Source: Dryocosmus kuriphilus (lineage: Eukaryota; Arthropoda; Insecta; Hymenoptera; Cynipidae). Taken from it: a stretch of 64,000 bases of DNA. Of this stretch, positions 1 through 9,797 are shown piece by piece. Below the pieces are notes generated by a model. The model had not been told where the DNA came from. It saw only the letters and a list, made by a program, of their open reading frames with translations, and did no database searches. How positions within the stretch are numbered: the first letter of the stretch is position 1; each line of letters begins with the position of its first letter. The position numbers were made by a program, and so were the translations under genes. The DNA lies in contig CM076192.1 in the NCBI GenBank assembly GCA_038277395.1, positions 17,150,299-17,214,298 of the forward strand, in the 5' to 3' direction.

Positions 1-700
1 ATTGACGACGCCTGCTTATCATCCCCGTGCCAATCCCAGGGAACGTCGTAATCAGGAAGTTAAGAAGGGGCTACGACTTCGCCTATACCATGGTTACCAA
101 ATGACATGGGATCATCATCTTCCAGGACTCGCTTTCGGGTTGTGACGCCGCAAAAACGCCGCCACCGGCAGTCCGCCTAGTCGCTTACTCCTCGAAAGGA
201 CCATTGGACCCATTCATACAGACAGAAGGTCCACGGAATTCAGTTGATTCCATGCCCGACCCTTCAACCACAAGAAGAGGGTGAAGAGCCGCGCCACTAG
301 GTAAATAGAAGAAAAAGGAACAATTGTTTACGGAAAAGGAGGAAGCCGAACAGTATGTCCTTGGAAAATCAGGTGCCGATGAACAATGCCCCCCCCCCCC
401 CCCAACACAGGGTCCTCAGACGAGGAAGAGGAGACTGAGCAGGTCCCTTATTCAGCAGAAAGTGCCGCCGAGCGGACAAGCTTACTCCCAAGCGTTGGTA
501 TGTTAGCACGTAGCGATCAGCCAGAAACAGATGATTCTATCCGCTGTTCTCCAATCCCTATTCCCCGGTCAATCCGGCACGCGAACGGACGAGTGCCACA
601 GAGGGATCAAGAGACAACGGGTCATGACAGAGCGCCTTATGACCTACGTATGCGGCGAATAAGGACATTAGGTTAGGAGTAATTTTCCGACTGAAGCACG
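1..700. other. Unresolved GC-richer segment
   Basis: This stretch is clearly richer in G+C than the sequence that follows and looks like former coding DNA. Short open frames exist (for example 386-676 on the plus strand, with an acidic run near its start), but none has a domain or motif I recognise. A 15-C homopolymer at 389-403 sits inside two overlapping frames, so any frame through it is doubtful. It may be the edge of a retroelement or of a host exon beyond the window. I assign no function. Confidence 0.3.
389..403. repeat. Poly-C homopolymer, 15 bases
   Basis: Uninterrupted run of 15 C. It is one of three long poly-C runs in an otherwise AT-rich window, the others being at 2592-2614 and 29399-29412. 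Confidence 0.95.
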
Positions 701-2030
701 TTGAGATCCAGCGTCAATCAAGGATCAGTCCTGCAAATTGTTATACGACAAACATACACAAGGCGCAAAGTAGTTCAAACCGAGTCACCCGTTATAATTA
801 AAATTCTCTGAAGCCAAAACAAAATATATTTCAAGAATCAGGCTGGGCGACTCGAGTTTCGGTACACGTTTCCTTCTTTGTGATCTTTTGCTATCGACCT
901 TGGATCTCAAGACATCTAACTGGCAGACGTAACCCGCATAGGCTTGCCTCCCCTCCGAACGGGTCATAGCAAGTTTCCTACGGTTTCCCTGCATTTTCAC
1001 CTTCATCTCTAGTCCCTTTCAATTTCCCAACATCTCTCTCCTTCTCACGGTGACTCATCGCAGTCAGCCTCGACTCGTCTTATCTCTCTTCCCCTCCACT
1101 CCGTTTCCTTACGCTGCCTATCGAAAATTGAGTCTCGAGTCTCAATTTCAGAAATGAGGTGGGCAATTCATTTTTGGAATATTGGGAACCGAGAGTCAAT
1201 TATTCGATTATTCATATAGTACAGTAAATATAATTAAGGACAAGGAGACGGTAAAAAGCCGAAGTATTAAACGGAATGAGTAAAAATCATCAAGCCAGCG
1301 AATTAAAAAAAAAAGGTTTTCAATTCATGCTCGGTCGGAAGTTACACGTAGACATAAATTAGTTAAATAATAGAGTATTTTTATTTAGAGTTAATTAAAA
1401 ATCTTGCAATTAAGTTGGTTATTATTGTTTGTAGTTTATTAGTTTACTATTATTATAGTTTTATTATCAGTTTATTATGAAGTAAGGAGACAATTAATTT
1501 TAATTTAGGAATATTAATTTTTTCCAAAATTCCTTTCAAGATTGTTTGCATAATAGGACAGTCTTTATAATGATTTTTATAGTTCAAATCCTTATTTGCC
1601 TACATGATTTCCTTCATCTTTTGGCTCAATCAGTTTACTTTTGTTTCCTTTCACATTCTAAGTAAATTCTATTATTAGATTTTATCCTTAAATTCTACTG
1701 TTAGAATTAGGTTCTATCTATATGTTTTTTTGTTTCTTCGTAAACTTACATTTTAGGTTCAACTTTAAGTCAGGATTTTGGCTGCAGTTCGATTTCGGGA
1801 GAGGTGAAGTCAGAAGCGCGTCCGATGATTGGTCCACTCGTCCCCTATACGCTGGCCCTGGTTCTCTTTCTCTCCCGAAAACGAAGTGGCAGTGGTTCGC
1901 GGCCTGCGCGTCGACAAGATGATCGGCAGTTGATCTTAATCATCACCCAGGACAGAGTTGCTCCCTGGTTTTCCCAACAAATCGTTTGTGAAAGTATTTT
2001 TTAAAATAAATCAAAGTATTAACTAAACAG
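701..2030. other. No gene seen
   Basis: Pyrimidine-rich sequence to about 1140 is followed by AT-rich DNA with A and T runs from 1250 to 1760. The small open frames on both strands (longest about 73 codons) have no recognisable motif and biased, low-complexity composition. I see no transposon ends here. Confidence 0.5.
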
Positions 2031-2239
2031 TTGTGTTTTCCTGAAGTTCTACCCATCAACGGTGGACTCTTTTCCTCGGCAATTCCGGCGACGGCGTTCC
2101 AGCGGAGACTCTTCGTATTGCATTGCAGAGAAGTATCCTTCTTACCAGTGGTCGTTTTCTCATACTTTTCTCACTTCACGTTATTTCGTTTGTGTGTTAT
2201 TCGTTTATGCAGTTCGGATCTTCTTTCGTCTTTGTTCCG

Positions 2240-2545
2240 TAAGGGGTTTGAAAGTACCCATAACGGCGCTTTATTTATATATATATATATATATTTGTTT
2301 TTGTTCCGTAAGTGGGCTTGAAAGTACCTCTAACGGCATTCTTTTATTCACATATTTTTGTCCTTGTTCCGTCATCGGGTTGGAAAGTACCTCTAACGGC
2401 GTTCTATTTATTTATATGTATATTTTTGTCTCATGTCTGTTCCGTAAAGGGGTTGGAAAGTACTTCTAAGGGCGTCCTTTTATATATACTTTTCGTCTTC
2501 CGTAAGGGGGTTAGAGAGTACCCCTAACGGCGTCTTTCATGTTTC
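2240..2545. repeat. Minisatellite, about five imperfect ~60-75-bp units
   Basis: Each unit has a core that reads approximately TTCCGTAAGGGG, then TTGAAAGTACC, then CTAACGGCG, followed by a T/A-rich spacer. I can read five cores, near 2239, 2307, 2368, 2440 and 2500. Spacer length varies and one spacer contains a TA dinucleotide run. Such units could lie in the LTR or leader of a retroelement, but I see no matching second copy in the window. Confidence 0.75.
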
Positions 2546-2591
2546 GTGTTTCGCTTCAGTGACGGGTCATTCAGGTGTTTCTACGATGTCG

Positions 2592-2614
2592 CCCCCCCCC
2601 CCCCCCCCCCCCCC
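2592..2614. repeat. Poly-C homopolymer, 23 bases
   Basis: Uninterrupted run of 23 C just after the minisatellite. The true length may differ, since sequencing and assembly often misjudge such runs. Confidence 0.9.
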
Positions 2615-2713
2615 AAAATTCAGGTACTCGTGTTGGTGTAAGAATTTATTTTGCTCTTTAATTAATAATTTATATTCATTTTCTTAACCTCGTTTGCTCA
2701 ATGGTTTTTACCC

Positions 2714-3145
2714 ATGAACCCGCATAAATGTCGAAACAAGCCGCGTCGGCGTAGTGGAAGGAACTCTCGGATTCGGACGGCTCAGGCCGCACCAGCTATT
2801 GAGGAAATAAAATCGGGAGTCAGTCCATCCGTCCGCGAAAACGTTAATATCTACGCACGTCAATCAGTGTCACATTTAGAAATTAGTTTACCCTTAGCTC
2901 CTCTCAGTCCGCCAAAGAAGAAACCGATCACTCTCCACGTAGCCGCACTATTATTTTCTCCTTGTCGACCTACACTAAGCCCGCAGGAATTGATAGGGTC
3001 CCTCGCGTCCCCGAACAAGGATTTCCTCACCGACGAGGACTGTATTTCAATCCCTTCGGGCGCACCCGAGAGATTCTCTCCGTCGCCTGTTCGAGCTTCC
3101 GACCCGGTGAAGCGTTGCCCAGATTTCTATTTTGCCATATCTTAG
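2714..3145 (+). CDS. Hypothetical 143-codon open frame, function unknown
   Basis: The frame begins with a very basic segment (Arg/Lys-rich over the first ~25 residues) and continues with a Ser/Pro-rich, low-complexity sequence. I see no transmembrane segment, zinc finger or catalytic motif. Codon content is more balanced than in the AT-rich flanks, which is the only reason to list it. A basic N-terminus would suit a nucleic-acid-binding or gag-like protein, but that is a guess. It could equally be a chance open frame or part of an untranslated retroelement leader linked to the minisatellite upstream. Confidence 0.2.
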   Translation: MNPHKCRNKPRRRSGRNSRIRTAQAAPAIEEIKSGVSPSVRENVNIYARQSVSHLEISLPLAPLSPPKKKPITLHVAALLFSPCRPTLSPQELIGSLASPNKDFLTDEDCISIPSGAPERFSPSPVRASDPVKRCPDFYFAIS

Positions 3146-3984
3146 CCCGGTCAGTACCAGCCCAGCCCCGGACTCCATGTATATTTGATTTACGTGTTTC
3201 TTCTCTTTAGTTTTTTTTTTTTTTAATTTCAATTTTCTTCAATTATAACCCTACTCTTCCAGAGACAATCAACCATTATCATTTTTGGCCCCCCTCCACC
3301 TCCGACTCAAAACGGGGACTGGTAACAAAATAGATCATTGTAATATTATATATTTTGCAGTTAATATAAAATAATTTAAGATCAACGACAGTTTTTTCAA
3401 AAGATAATCTACATAATTGAATATATCAACGATTGAAAGCAAATCAAAAACTTTATTTATTGAATGCAGCGAGTGATTATCTGTGTACTCTGGAAGGTAC
3501 ACTATGTTCAAATGACACATTTTATAAATTATTGATTCTTTCTGAAATGCTGAATCAAAAAGGTTTTATCTTTTCAGTTTTATACACGCAAAGAATTAGA
3601 CTTCTACTCTACATGTTAAACTTTTCCAAGTAATTTTAAACAGATCATCTATACAAGTTTAAGTTTCTCTGAATCCCTGTGGAAACAAAAATTTCGAGAG
3701 AGATTTTGTCTTTTTAATGGACAAAAAACCTATAGAAACTTTTTCTGGATCAAAATAATGAAGTTCAACAACTCGTTTCAAAGATATTTCTTTAAATAAA
3801 AAATAAGTTGTCTTACAAAGTACAACTGATAAATACACTTTATTCCCTATTCACTCTTATAATTTGAGCAAGAAAAGATAAATTAACAAATTAGATTTGT
3901 AATATATAAAAGGTAAAAATTTATTGTTTATTTATAACTTGTGATATTTGCATAATGGGTAAAAAATCATGTTAAATTTTGATT
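3146..3984. other. No gene seen
   Basis: A poly-T run near 3210-3225 is followed by AT-rich DNA. Open frames on both strands near 3335-3633 are antiparallel shadows of low-complexity AT sequence. No element ends are visible. Confidence 0.5.
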
Positions 3985-5236
3985 GAGAATAAAAAAAATC
4001 TGCCCGCTTCGCGGGCACATTCTCATCACGCGCCTCGCGGGCAGTATGTGCGCGCCTAGGGCGCGCGTTTGTTGGCACTCGCGCTTCGCGCTCGATAGAT
4101 TATTCACCTCGCGCTACGCGCTCGGTGTTTATAGATCGTATTAACCTTTAAATTAAAAATTACAAAAGGAAATATTTTACTTAAGGCTCTATCGCCCTTA
4201 AGGAATACATTCTCATCATGACACTCGCGCTTCGGGCTCGATAATTACATTTTTTTAAAACACATTGTAGATTGGTAAAGTTTTTTAGTGATTTTCCAAA
4301 TTTTCACAATAGAGGATTTCGATTCTTAAAAGTAAAACGATGAGTCTTATAAATAAATTTTGTAGCTCTTTCCAAGGTGAACAATTCTGCTTGTTAATAT
4401 TTTCTCATATCTTGCAGTTTTCCTGAAAAGTGGTTTTCTTTATATTTCATAACATATTTCACGAATAACTGAAAAACTACGCGTCTGCTCAAAAAAATGA
4501 TAAAAAGCAAATTTGTAGATCTTTTTGAGGCGAACAACTTTGTTTATTATTATTTTTCCGTATCTTCCATAATTTGGCGGAAAATTTGAAATTTTTGATT
4601 TTTAATAACGTTTTATCGATGAAAACAAAAACCGTGGATTTCATCAAAAAATGATTAGAACAAAATTTGTAGATCTTTTTAAATTGAGCAACTTTGTTCT
4701 TTGCCATTTTTTTGCATCCTGAATATTTTGGCGGGAAACCAGAGTTATTTAATTTTAATAGCGTTTTCTTGATTAAATCAAAAACCGTTCATTCCATCAA
4801 AAAACGGATGAAACAAAATTTTTAGATTTTTTTGAGGTGAATAATTTAACTTTCATACATTTTTTTCGTATCTCTCATAGTTTAGCCGGAAAATGGATTT
4901 TTTGATTTTGTGAAAACCGTTTTTGATGGATAAAACCTTAACCGTTGGTCAAAAACCGCTGGTTAACAAACCGTCCTTTCCTTTTACCCCTTGAAGAAGT
5001 GTACCGAAGCGCACTCCAATCCGATAAGTCCTTCGAAAGTTATCGTGGGAACAGACTCCGACGACAACGACGACAACAACGACGTCAACGACGACAACGA
5101 CGACGACAACAGACAGACACCGTCGTAAAAACCGTTTTTTCGAATTCAGGAGGTCTCAAAACGTGGAGATTTCATGAAATCCGCGAAAGTCAAATTTTTC
5201 ATAAATCTAATACCTTCTCTGATGAGAATGTAAAAA
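3985..5236. repeat. Large interspersed repeat, copy 1: GC hairpin head plus iterated ~155-bp units
   Basis: The left part (about 4000-4245) contains a string of short GC-rich palindromes such as CTCGCGCTTCGCGCTCG in AT-rich DNA. From about 4350 to 4940 there are four degenerate units of roughly 155 bp. Each includes a block like TTTGTAGATCTTTTTGAGG, then AACTTTGTT, then ATAGTTTGGCGGAAAA, then a T-rich stretch and AAAACCGT. The left side has ACATTCTCATCAC (about 4018) and the right end has GATGAGAATGT (about 5221), an inverted match suggesting terminal inverted repeats. The second copy lies at 12497-14353. No transposase is seen, so it is probably a non-autonomous transposon; the superfamily is unknown. 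Confidence 0.65.
5060..5113 (+). repeat. Compound CGA/CAA trinucleotide microsatellite
   Basis: Alternating CGACGA and CAACAA triplets. They make an artificial Arg/Gln-rich frame (within 4945-5256), which I do not regard as a gene. Confidence 0.8.
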
Positions 5237-5423
5237 TAGACAGGAAAAGTGATTGAATGACAATTCTAAGTGCAAAAGTAAGAGAATATTGCTATTTTTC
5301 CGAGAGAAGTAGTTTTATAATATAGTTGGTTGTTTGGTTAGTGAGAAAAAAACACAAAATTTATTTCCTTTCACCCAGGACCAAAATCGAGCAAGTTTGT
5401 TTATTTATGCTACAAGATAATCT

Positions 5424-5471
5424 AGTAGCCAACGTTTCGAAGGTATAATTGACCTTCCTTTTCAAGGCTGG
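5424..5471 (-). ncRNA. Hammerhead-ribozyme-like motif, left arm of PLE-1
   Basis: On the minus strand, paired stem II arms GGAAGGT and ACCTTC are followed by the core GAAAC and a GTTGGCTAC end. The first core box is degenerate (CTTGAAA where CTGATGA is expected), so self-cleavage is doubtful. Hammerhead ribozymes in PLE terminal repeats are established knowledge. The match in place and order, repeated at 9641-9688, supports the call. Confidence 0.5.
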
Positions 5472-5638
5472 AAAAACGAAGAAAAAACAAAAAAAATATA
5501 GTATGCACACGAACATAAACATTAAAAATTAGAGCAAATACAAAAATAGTACGTTATCTCACCTAAAACTTTGGCATAATAAATTTATGTCAACACATAA
5601 TCCAAGGCAAAAGTGTCAAAAAAATTGTGTGAGAAATA

Positions 5639-6425
5639 CAGGGTGTTTTTTTTAACTTGACAAATCGAAATATCTCAAAAAATACGCATCTCCTACGAAA
5701 AAAATGTTCTTAATAAAAACTTTTTATTTTCGAGGAGGAAAAGCGGTTTTGCAAAAATTACCCCCCCACCCCACCCCCTAAGGGGGCAGGGGTAGGGGTA
5801 ACTTCGTAATTTCACATGGGAATCCCAATTTTTTATCATAGATTCAGATTCTCCTTTATGAAATATGTAAGTTTTATTCGAAAATTTTTTTCGATTCGCG
5901 ATAGATGGCGCTGAAATTGCGAAAAATGAAATTGCTTTTTTTAACTTGACAAATCGAAATATCTCAAAAAATACGCATCCTACGAAAAAAATGTTTTTAA
6001 TAAAAACTTTTTATTTTCGAGGGGGAAAAGCGTTTTTGCAGAAATTTACCCCACCCCGCCCCCTAAGGGGGCAGGGGTGAGGGTAACTTCTTAATTTCAA
6101 ATGGGAACCCCAATTTTTTATCACAGATTCAGATTCTCATTTATGAAATAAGTAAGTTTTGTTTGAAATTTTTTTTTCGATTCGCGATAGATGACGCTGC
6201 AATTGCAAAAAATGTAATTGTTTAGTGTTTCAAGGATAACGCTTCAAACAAAAGGTAAATGAGACGTGTTGAATCTAAGGAAGATCATTCAATTGTAATC
6301 AGTTCAATTTTGGACGTTACTTTCGGGGTGCTTGATTTCAGTGAGTCCCCTCGCCTCTCACCATCGGGGTGCTTGATTTCAGTGAGTGCCCTCGCCTCTC
6401 ACCATCTGGATTCTGGATTTCGATT
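5639..6425. repeat. Left terminal inverted repeat of the DD41D element, two ~285-bp units
   Basis: Each unit runs from TTTAACTTGACAAATCGAAA through a palindromic C/G block (CCCCTAAGGGG type) to CGATTCGCGATAGATG. Unit 1 is about 5647-5938 and unit 2 about 5939-6225. A further ~40-bp duplication, containing GGGGTGCTTGATTTCAGTGA, occurs at 6326-6406. Confidence 0.8.
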
Positions 6426-6431
6426 TACATT

Positions 6432-7494
6432 TTACAATAAGTGCTCAAAATGGTGTCCTCCCACTTCGATGCACTTGTTAATCCGAGCTTCGAAAGATTT
6501 CACACAACTGCGAAGTGTGTCTGGTGTTATTTGTGCACAAGCAGATCTGATTCGCTCGAGCATGTTATCACGAGTTGTGGGCACTTCTTGATACACGTTA
6601 CTCTCTAGATAACCCCACGAATAGAAATCCGGCGCCGTAAGGTCTGGCGATCTGGCAGGCCAATTTACCGGACCTCCTCTACCGATCCATCGACCATTGA
6701 ATTCGCGATTGAGTACTTCCCGCGCGATTGCCGAATAATGTGCTGGGCAACCGTCATTTTGAAACCACATGTTTTGTCGCACTTCCAAGCTTAGGTCTTT
6801 AAACAATGTTGGCAGTTCATTTTCTAAAAAGTTACGATATTTTTCACCGTTCAAATTGCCATCAATAAAATACGGGCCGATAAGTTGATCTCCAATTATT
6901 CCACACCAAACATTCACTAACCATGGACGCTGATGCTCAACTTCACGCAACCAGTGTGGGTTTTCTCTACTCCAATAATGCATGTTGTGTCCATTAACGT
7001 TACCATGGTTTGTGAAAGAAGACTCGTCTGAGAACATTACTCGAAAAAAGAAGTTGGGGTTTCCTTGTATCTGCTGGAGCGCCCATTGACAAAATGTTAC
7101 GCGGTTCTGAAAATCATTGCCATGAAGTTCTTGATGCAGTGAAATATGATAAGGATGATATTTATTACGTTTTTAATATCTTACAAACAGTAGATAGAGA
7201 CATTCCGGAATCGCGGCTTAGTTGTCGCGTACTAACATGAGGGTCATGAGTGACTGCAGCTAAAATCGCGATTTCTTTATCAACTCCAGTAACCCTTAAT
7301 TGACGGTTCCTTTTTTTCGATTGCACACTTCCGTCAGCCATGAACTTTCCGACAACCCGGTAAAAGGAAGATTGTGAAGGAACACTTTCTGGAAAACGAT
7401 GAGAATAAAGCGTGATAGCATCATTGATATTCCTGCCACTTTCTCCATAAATGAGAATCATTTCAATTTTCTGTTGTTGAGATAGAATTTCCAT
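6432..7494 (-). pseudogene. Transposase, DUF4817 helix-turn-helix plus DD41D catalytic domain, one frameshift
   Basis: The N-terminal part (from the ATG at 7492-7494 to about 7165) has the DUF4817-type helix-turn-helix found in many insect transposases; I chose this start because the MEILSQQQKIEM segment begins the conserved domain. The catalytic part carries the first Asp in MFSDESSF, the second in QNDGCPAHY and the third in SPDLTAPDF. There are 41 residues between the second and third Asp, hence DD41D. A one-base shift near 7165 separates the two parts; downstream, the frame stays open from the shift to the stop at 6432. Total length would be about 354 codons, normal for the superfamily. 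It cuts and pastes DNA at TA sites and would bind the flanking inverted repeats. The copy is inactive as written. Confidence 0.85.
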
Positions 7495-7749
7495 TGTAAA
7501 AGTCTTTAATTCAAGTAATGAGGGAATACAACGACACCTAAACCAACCCAAACGAACGTGACCAACAATAATAATCCAAACGAAAGCAACTAATTACGAT
7601 CAACTCAAATGAACGCAATCAACACACCCAAATCAAATGAACACAATCAACCCTCCTAATGAATGAACGTTAATCACGGACAGACGCGGTTAGAGCTCGA
7701 TTGTGTGACCGACTGACTCAATGATATGTAATGTCTACATCCAAAATCG

Positions 7750-8842
7750 ACTATCGAGAACCAACTGCTTTCGGGAAAGTTTTTCTGCAGTTTTAGCACT
7801 TTTACTGTCCCTTGGCCGAAAGTTCAAGCACCCCGATGGTGAGAGGCGAGGGGACTCACTGAAATCAAGCACCCCGAAAGTAATGTCCAAAATTGAATTT
7901 ATTACAACTGAATGATCTTCCTTACATTCAACACGTCTCATTTACCTTTTGTTTGGAAGCGTTATCCTTGAAACACTCAACAATTACATTTTTTGCAATT
8001 GCAGCGCCATCTATCGCGAATCGAAAAAAAAATTTCAAACAAAACTTACGTATTTCATAAATGAGAATCTGAATCTGTGATAAAAAATTGGGGTTCCCAT
8101 TTGAAATTACGAAGTTACCCCCACCCCTGCCTCCTTAGGGGGTGGGGTGGGGTAAATTTTTGCAAAAACGCTTTTCCCCCTCGAAAATAAAAAGTTTTTA
8201 TTAAAAACATTTTTTTCGTAGGATGCGTATTTTTTGAGATATTTCGATTTGTCAAGTTAAAAAAAGCAATTTCATTTTTCGCAATTTCAGCGCCATCTAT
8301 CGCGAATCGAAAAAAATTTTTCGAATAAAACTTACGTATTTCATAAAGGAGAATCTGAATCTGTGATAAAAAATTGGAGTTCCCATTTGAAATTACGAAG
8401 TTACCCCCACCCCTGACCCCTTAGGGGGGGGGTGGGGTAAATTTTTACAAAACCGCTTTTCCCCTCGAAAATAAAAAGTTTTTATTAAGAACATTTTTTT
8501 CGTAGGATGCGTATTTTTTGAGATATTTCGATTTGTCAAGTTAAAAAAAGAAATTTCATTTTTCGCAATTTCAACGCCATCCATCGCGAATCAAAAAAAA
8601 TTTTTCGAATAAAACTTGCGTATTTCATAAAGGAGAATCTGAATCTGTGATAAAAAATTGGGGTTCCCACTTGAAATTACAAAGTTACCCCACCCCTGCC
8701 ACCTTAGTGGGTGGGGTGGGGTAAGTTTTTGCAAAACCGCTTTTCCCCCTCGAAAATAAAAAGTTTTTATTAAAAACATTTTTTTCGCAGGATGCGTATT
8801 TTTTGAGATATTTCGATTTGTCAAGTTAAAAAAAACACCCTT
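7750..8842. repeat. Right terminal inverted repeat of the DD41D element, three ~285-bp units
   Basis: Inverted counterpart of 5639-6425, but with three tandem units (about 7983-8265, 8266-8550 and 8551-8832) instead of two. Each unit contains the motif GCGCCATCTATCGCGAATCG or a close variant, plus a palindromic C/G block. Confidence 0.8.
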
Positions 8843-9098
8843 TAGATGAAAAACAAATTAATCGCTCAAATTAGAACGAAAAAAACTTACATTTTAAAAC
8901 CGTATAACGCCATATTGTGAGGATTGATATGGTAGGTTTCACATAGATGTTAACCCATCGGAGTCAAAACGTACACTAAACGAAACGAGGTTTGGAGAAG
9001 AATTTGCACCCTGCGTATAGGCAAGACAGAATGTGAATCAGGTATATGTGATACATTATAAAGGAATGTATCACGCCCCTGTGTCTTGTATTATTTTA

Positions 9099-9495
9099 CT
9101 ATTGTCGTTTATGTGAATGTCGCAAATTATAACTTTTCAAAGATTTGTTAACATTAGCATCACCCAAGGTATCAATAATATTTTTGTAACAATTTTTTAA
9201 CTTAATAGTATCTATCTGTCTATTCATATTAGTTTTACAATCATGGATGTGTAACATTTCTGAAAAAAGTCGATGGTTTAGGTGGCAGCGGTGGGATTCG
9301 AACCCACGCCTCCGAAGAGGCTGATGCCTTAAACCAGCGCCTTAGACCGCTCGGCCACGCTACCAACAGTCGACGGTTTAGGTAATTTTTGCAATCTAAA
9401 ATATTGACTTGATCGAAGTTGATGCTGTGCTTCGTTAACATTACATGTTCACCCAAGGCATTCATGTGAACGAATAAAAATAGAGAGAATTTTTG
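9099..9495 (-). pseudogene. PLE GIY-YIG endonuclease C-terminal fragment, interrupted by a tRNA gene
   Basis: Reading leftward on the minus strand, the frame shows TKHSINFDQVNILDCKNYLN, a segment typical of PLE endonuclease tails. It is then interrupted at 9284-9367 and resumes with FSEMLHIHDCKTNMN up to a stop at 9099-9101. Removing the inserted 84 bp and one copy of the 16-bp duplication restores one frame, which shows that the break is an insertion. The N-terminal GIY-YIG core is missing because the copy is truncated at the arm junction near 9495. It is the only coding remnant of PLE-1. Confidence 0.7.
9283..9364 (-). tRNA. tRNA-Leu(AAG), inserted copy with target duplication
   Basis: The 82-nt minus-strand sequence folds as a type II leucine tRNA. 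The acceptor stem GGTAGCG pairs with CGCTGCC before discriminator A, the D region contains GTGGCCGAGCGG, and the anticodon loop is TTAAGGC with anticodon AAG. A variable arm and T arm GGGTTCGAATCCC follow. The A box and B box promoter motifs are intact, so RNA polymerase III could transcribe it. One wobble pair occurs in the anticodon stem. It is flanked by near-identical 16-bp direct repeats (9268-9283 and 9368-9383, one difference), exactly 100 bp apart. Together with the interrupted endonuclease frame, this shows the tRNA was inserted there. No poly-A tail is present. Confidence 0.9.
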
Positions 9496-9640
9496 ACACT
9501 TTTGCCTTGGATTATGTGTTGACATAAATTTATGATGCCAAAGTTTTAGGTGAGATAACGTACTATTTTTTTATTTGTTCTAATTTTTACTGTTTATATT
9601 TGTGTATATACTATATTTTTTTCGTTTTTTCTTCGTTTCT

Positions 9641-9688
9641 CCAGCCTTGAAAAGGAAGGTCAATTATACCTTCGAAACGTTGGCTACT
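9641..9688 (+). ncRNA. Hammerhead-ribozyme-like motif, right arm of PLE-1
   Basis: Inverted copy of the motif at 5424-5471. It has stem II arms GGAAGGT/ACCTTC, core GAAAC and end GTTGGCTAC. The first core box is again degenerate, so activity is unlikely as written. Confidence 0.5.
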
Positions 9689-9797
9689 AGATTATCTTTT
9701 TGCATAAATAAACAAATTTGCTCGAGTTTGATCCTGGGTGAAAGGAAATAAATTTTGTGTTTTTTTCTCATTAACTAATCAACCAACTATATTATAC

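Larger units (their letters stand above)
5639..8842 (-). mobile_element. DUF4817/DDE Tc1/mariner-superfamily transposon with iterated long terminal inverted repeats
   Basis: The element starts CAGGGTGTTTT at 5639 after TA (5637-5638). It ends with the inverted match (one terminal mismatch) at 8842, followed by TA (8843-8844). A TA target duplication is typical of the Tc1/mariner superfamily. The terminal inverted repeats are built from ~285-bp tandem units: two on the left (5647-~6225) and three on the right (~7983-8832). Simpler inverted sequence continues inward to about 6425 and 7750. The single gene, on the minus strand, is a transposase broken by one frameshift. The element sits inside PLE-1 and is therefore younger than it. 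Confidence 0.85.
5316..9797 (-). mobile_element. Penelope-like element remnant with inverted arms (PLE-1), carrying nested insertions
   Basis: The left arm (5316-~5627) and right arm (~9488-9797) are inverted copies of about 310 bp. Both run from a shared end reading TATAATATAGTTGGTTG to a shared inner stretch around ATAATCCAAGGCAAAAGTG. Each arm holds a hammerhead-like motif. A GIY-YIG-type endonuclease C-terminus lies on the minus strand at 9099-9495. This matches the known PLE habit of joining a truncated copy head-to-head with another. A DD41D transposon has inserted at 5639-8842 and a tRNA-Leu gene at 9283-9364. No reverse transcriptase part remains, so the element is dead. Confidence 0.75.

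Noticed and set aside
4945..5256. 103-codon Arg/Gln-rich open frame
   Set aside because: The Arg/Gln run is a CGA/CAA microsatellite inside a non-coding repeat; no other protein signal.
7735..7941. 68-codon minus-strand frame, and its counterpart at 6259-6591
   Set aside because: Both lie in the inverted repeats of the DD41D element, and their similarity reflects the inverted repeat, not a conserved protein.
8393..8824. Two similar minus-strand frames beginning near 8584 and 8824
   Set aside because: They are tandem units of the terminal inverted repeat; the apparent conservation is the repeat itself.
9241..9525. 94-codon minus-strand frame as one protein
   Set aside because: It runs from PLE endonuclease sequence through the tRNA gene, so it is a chance fusion frame.
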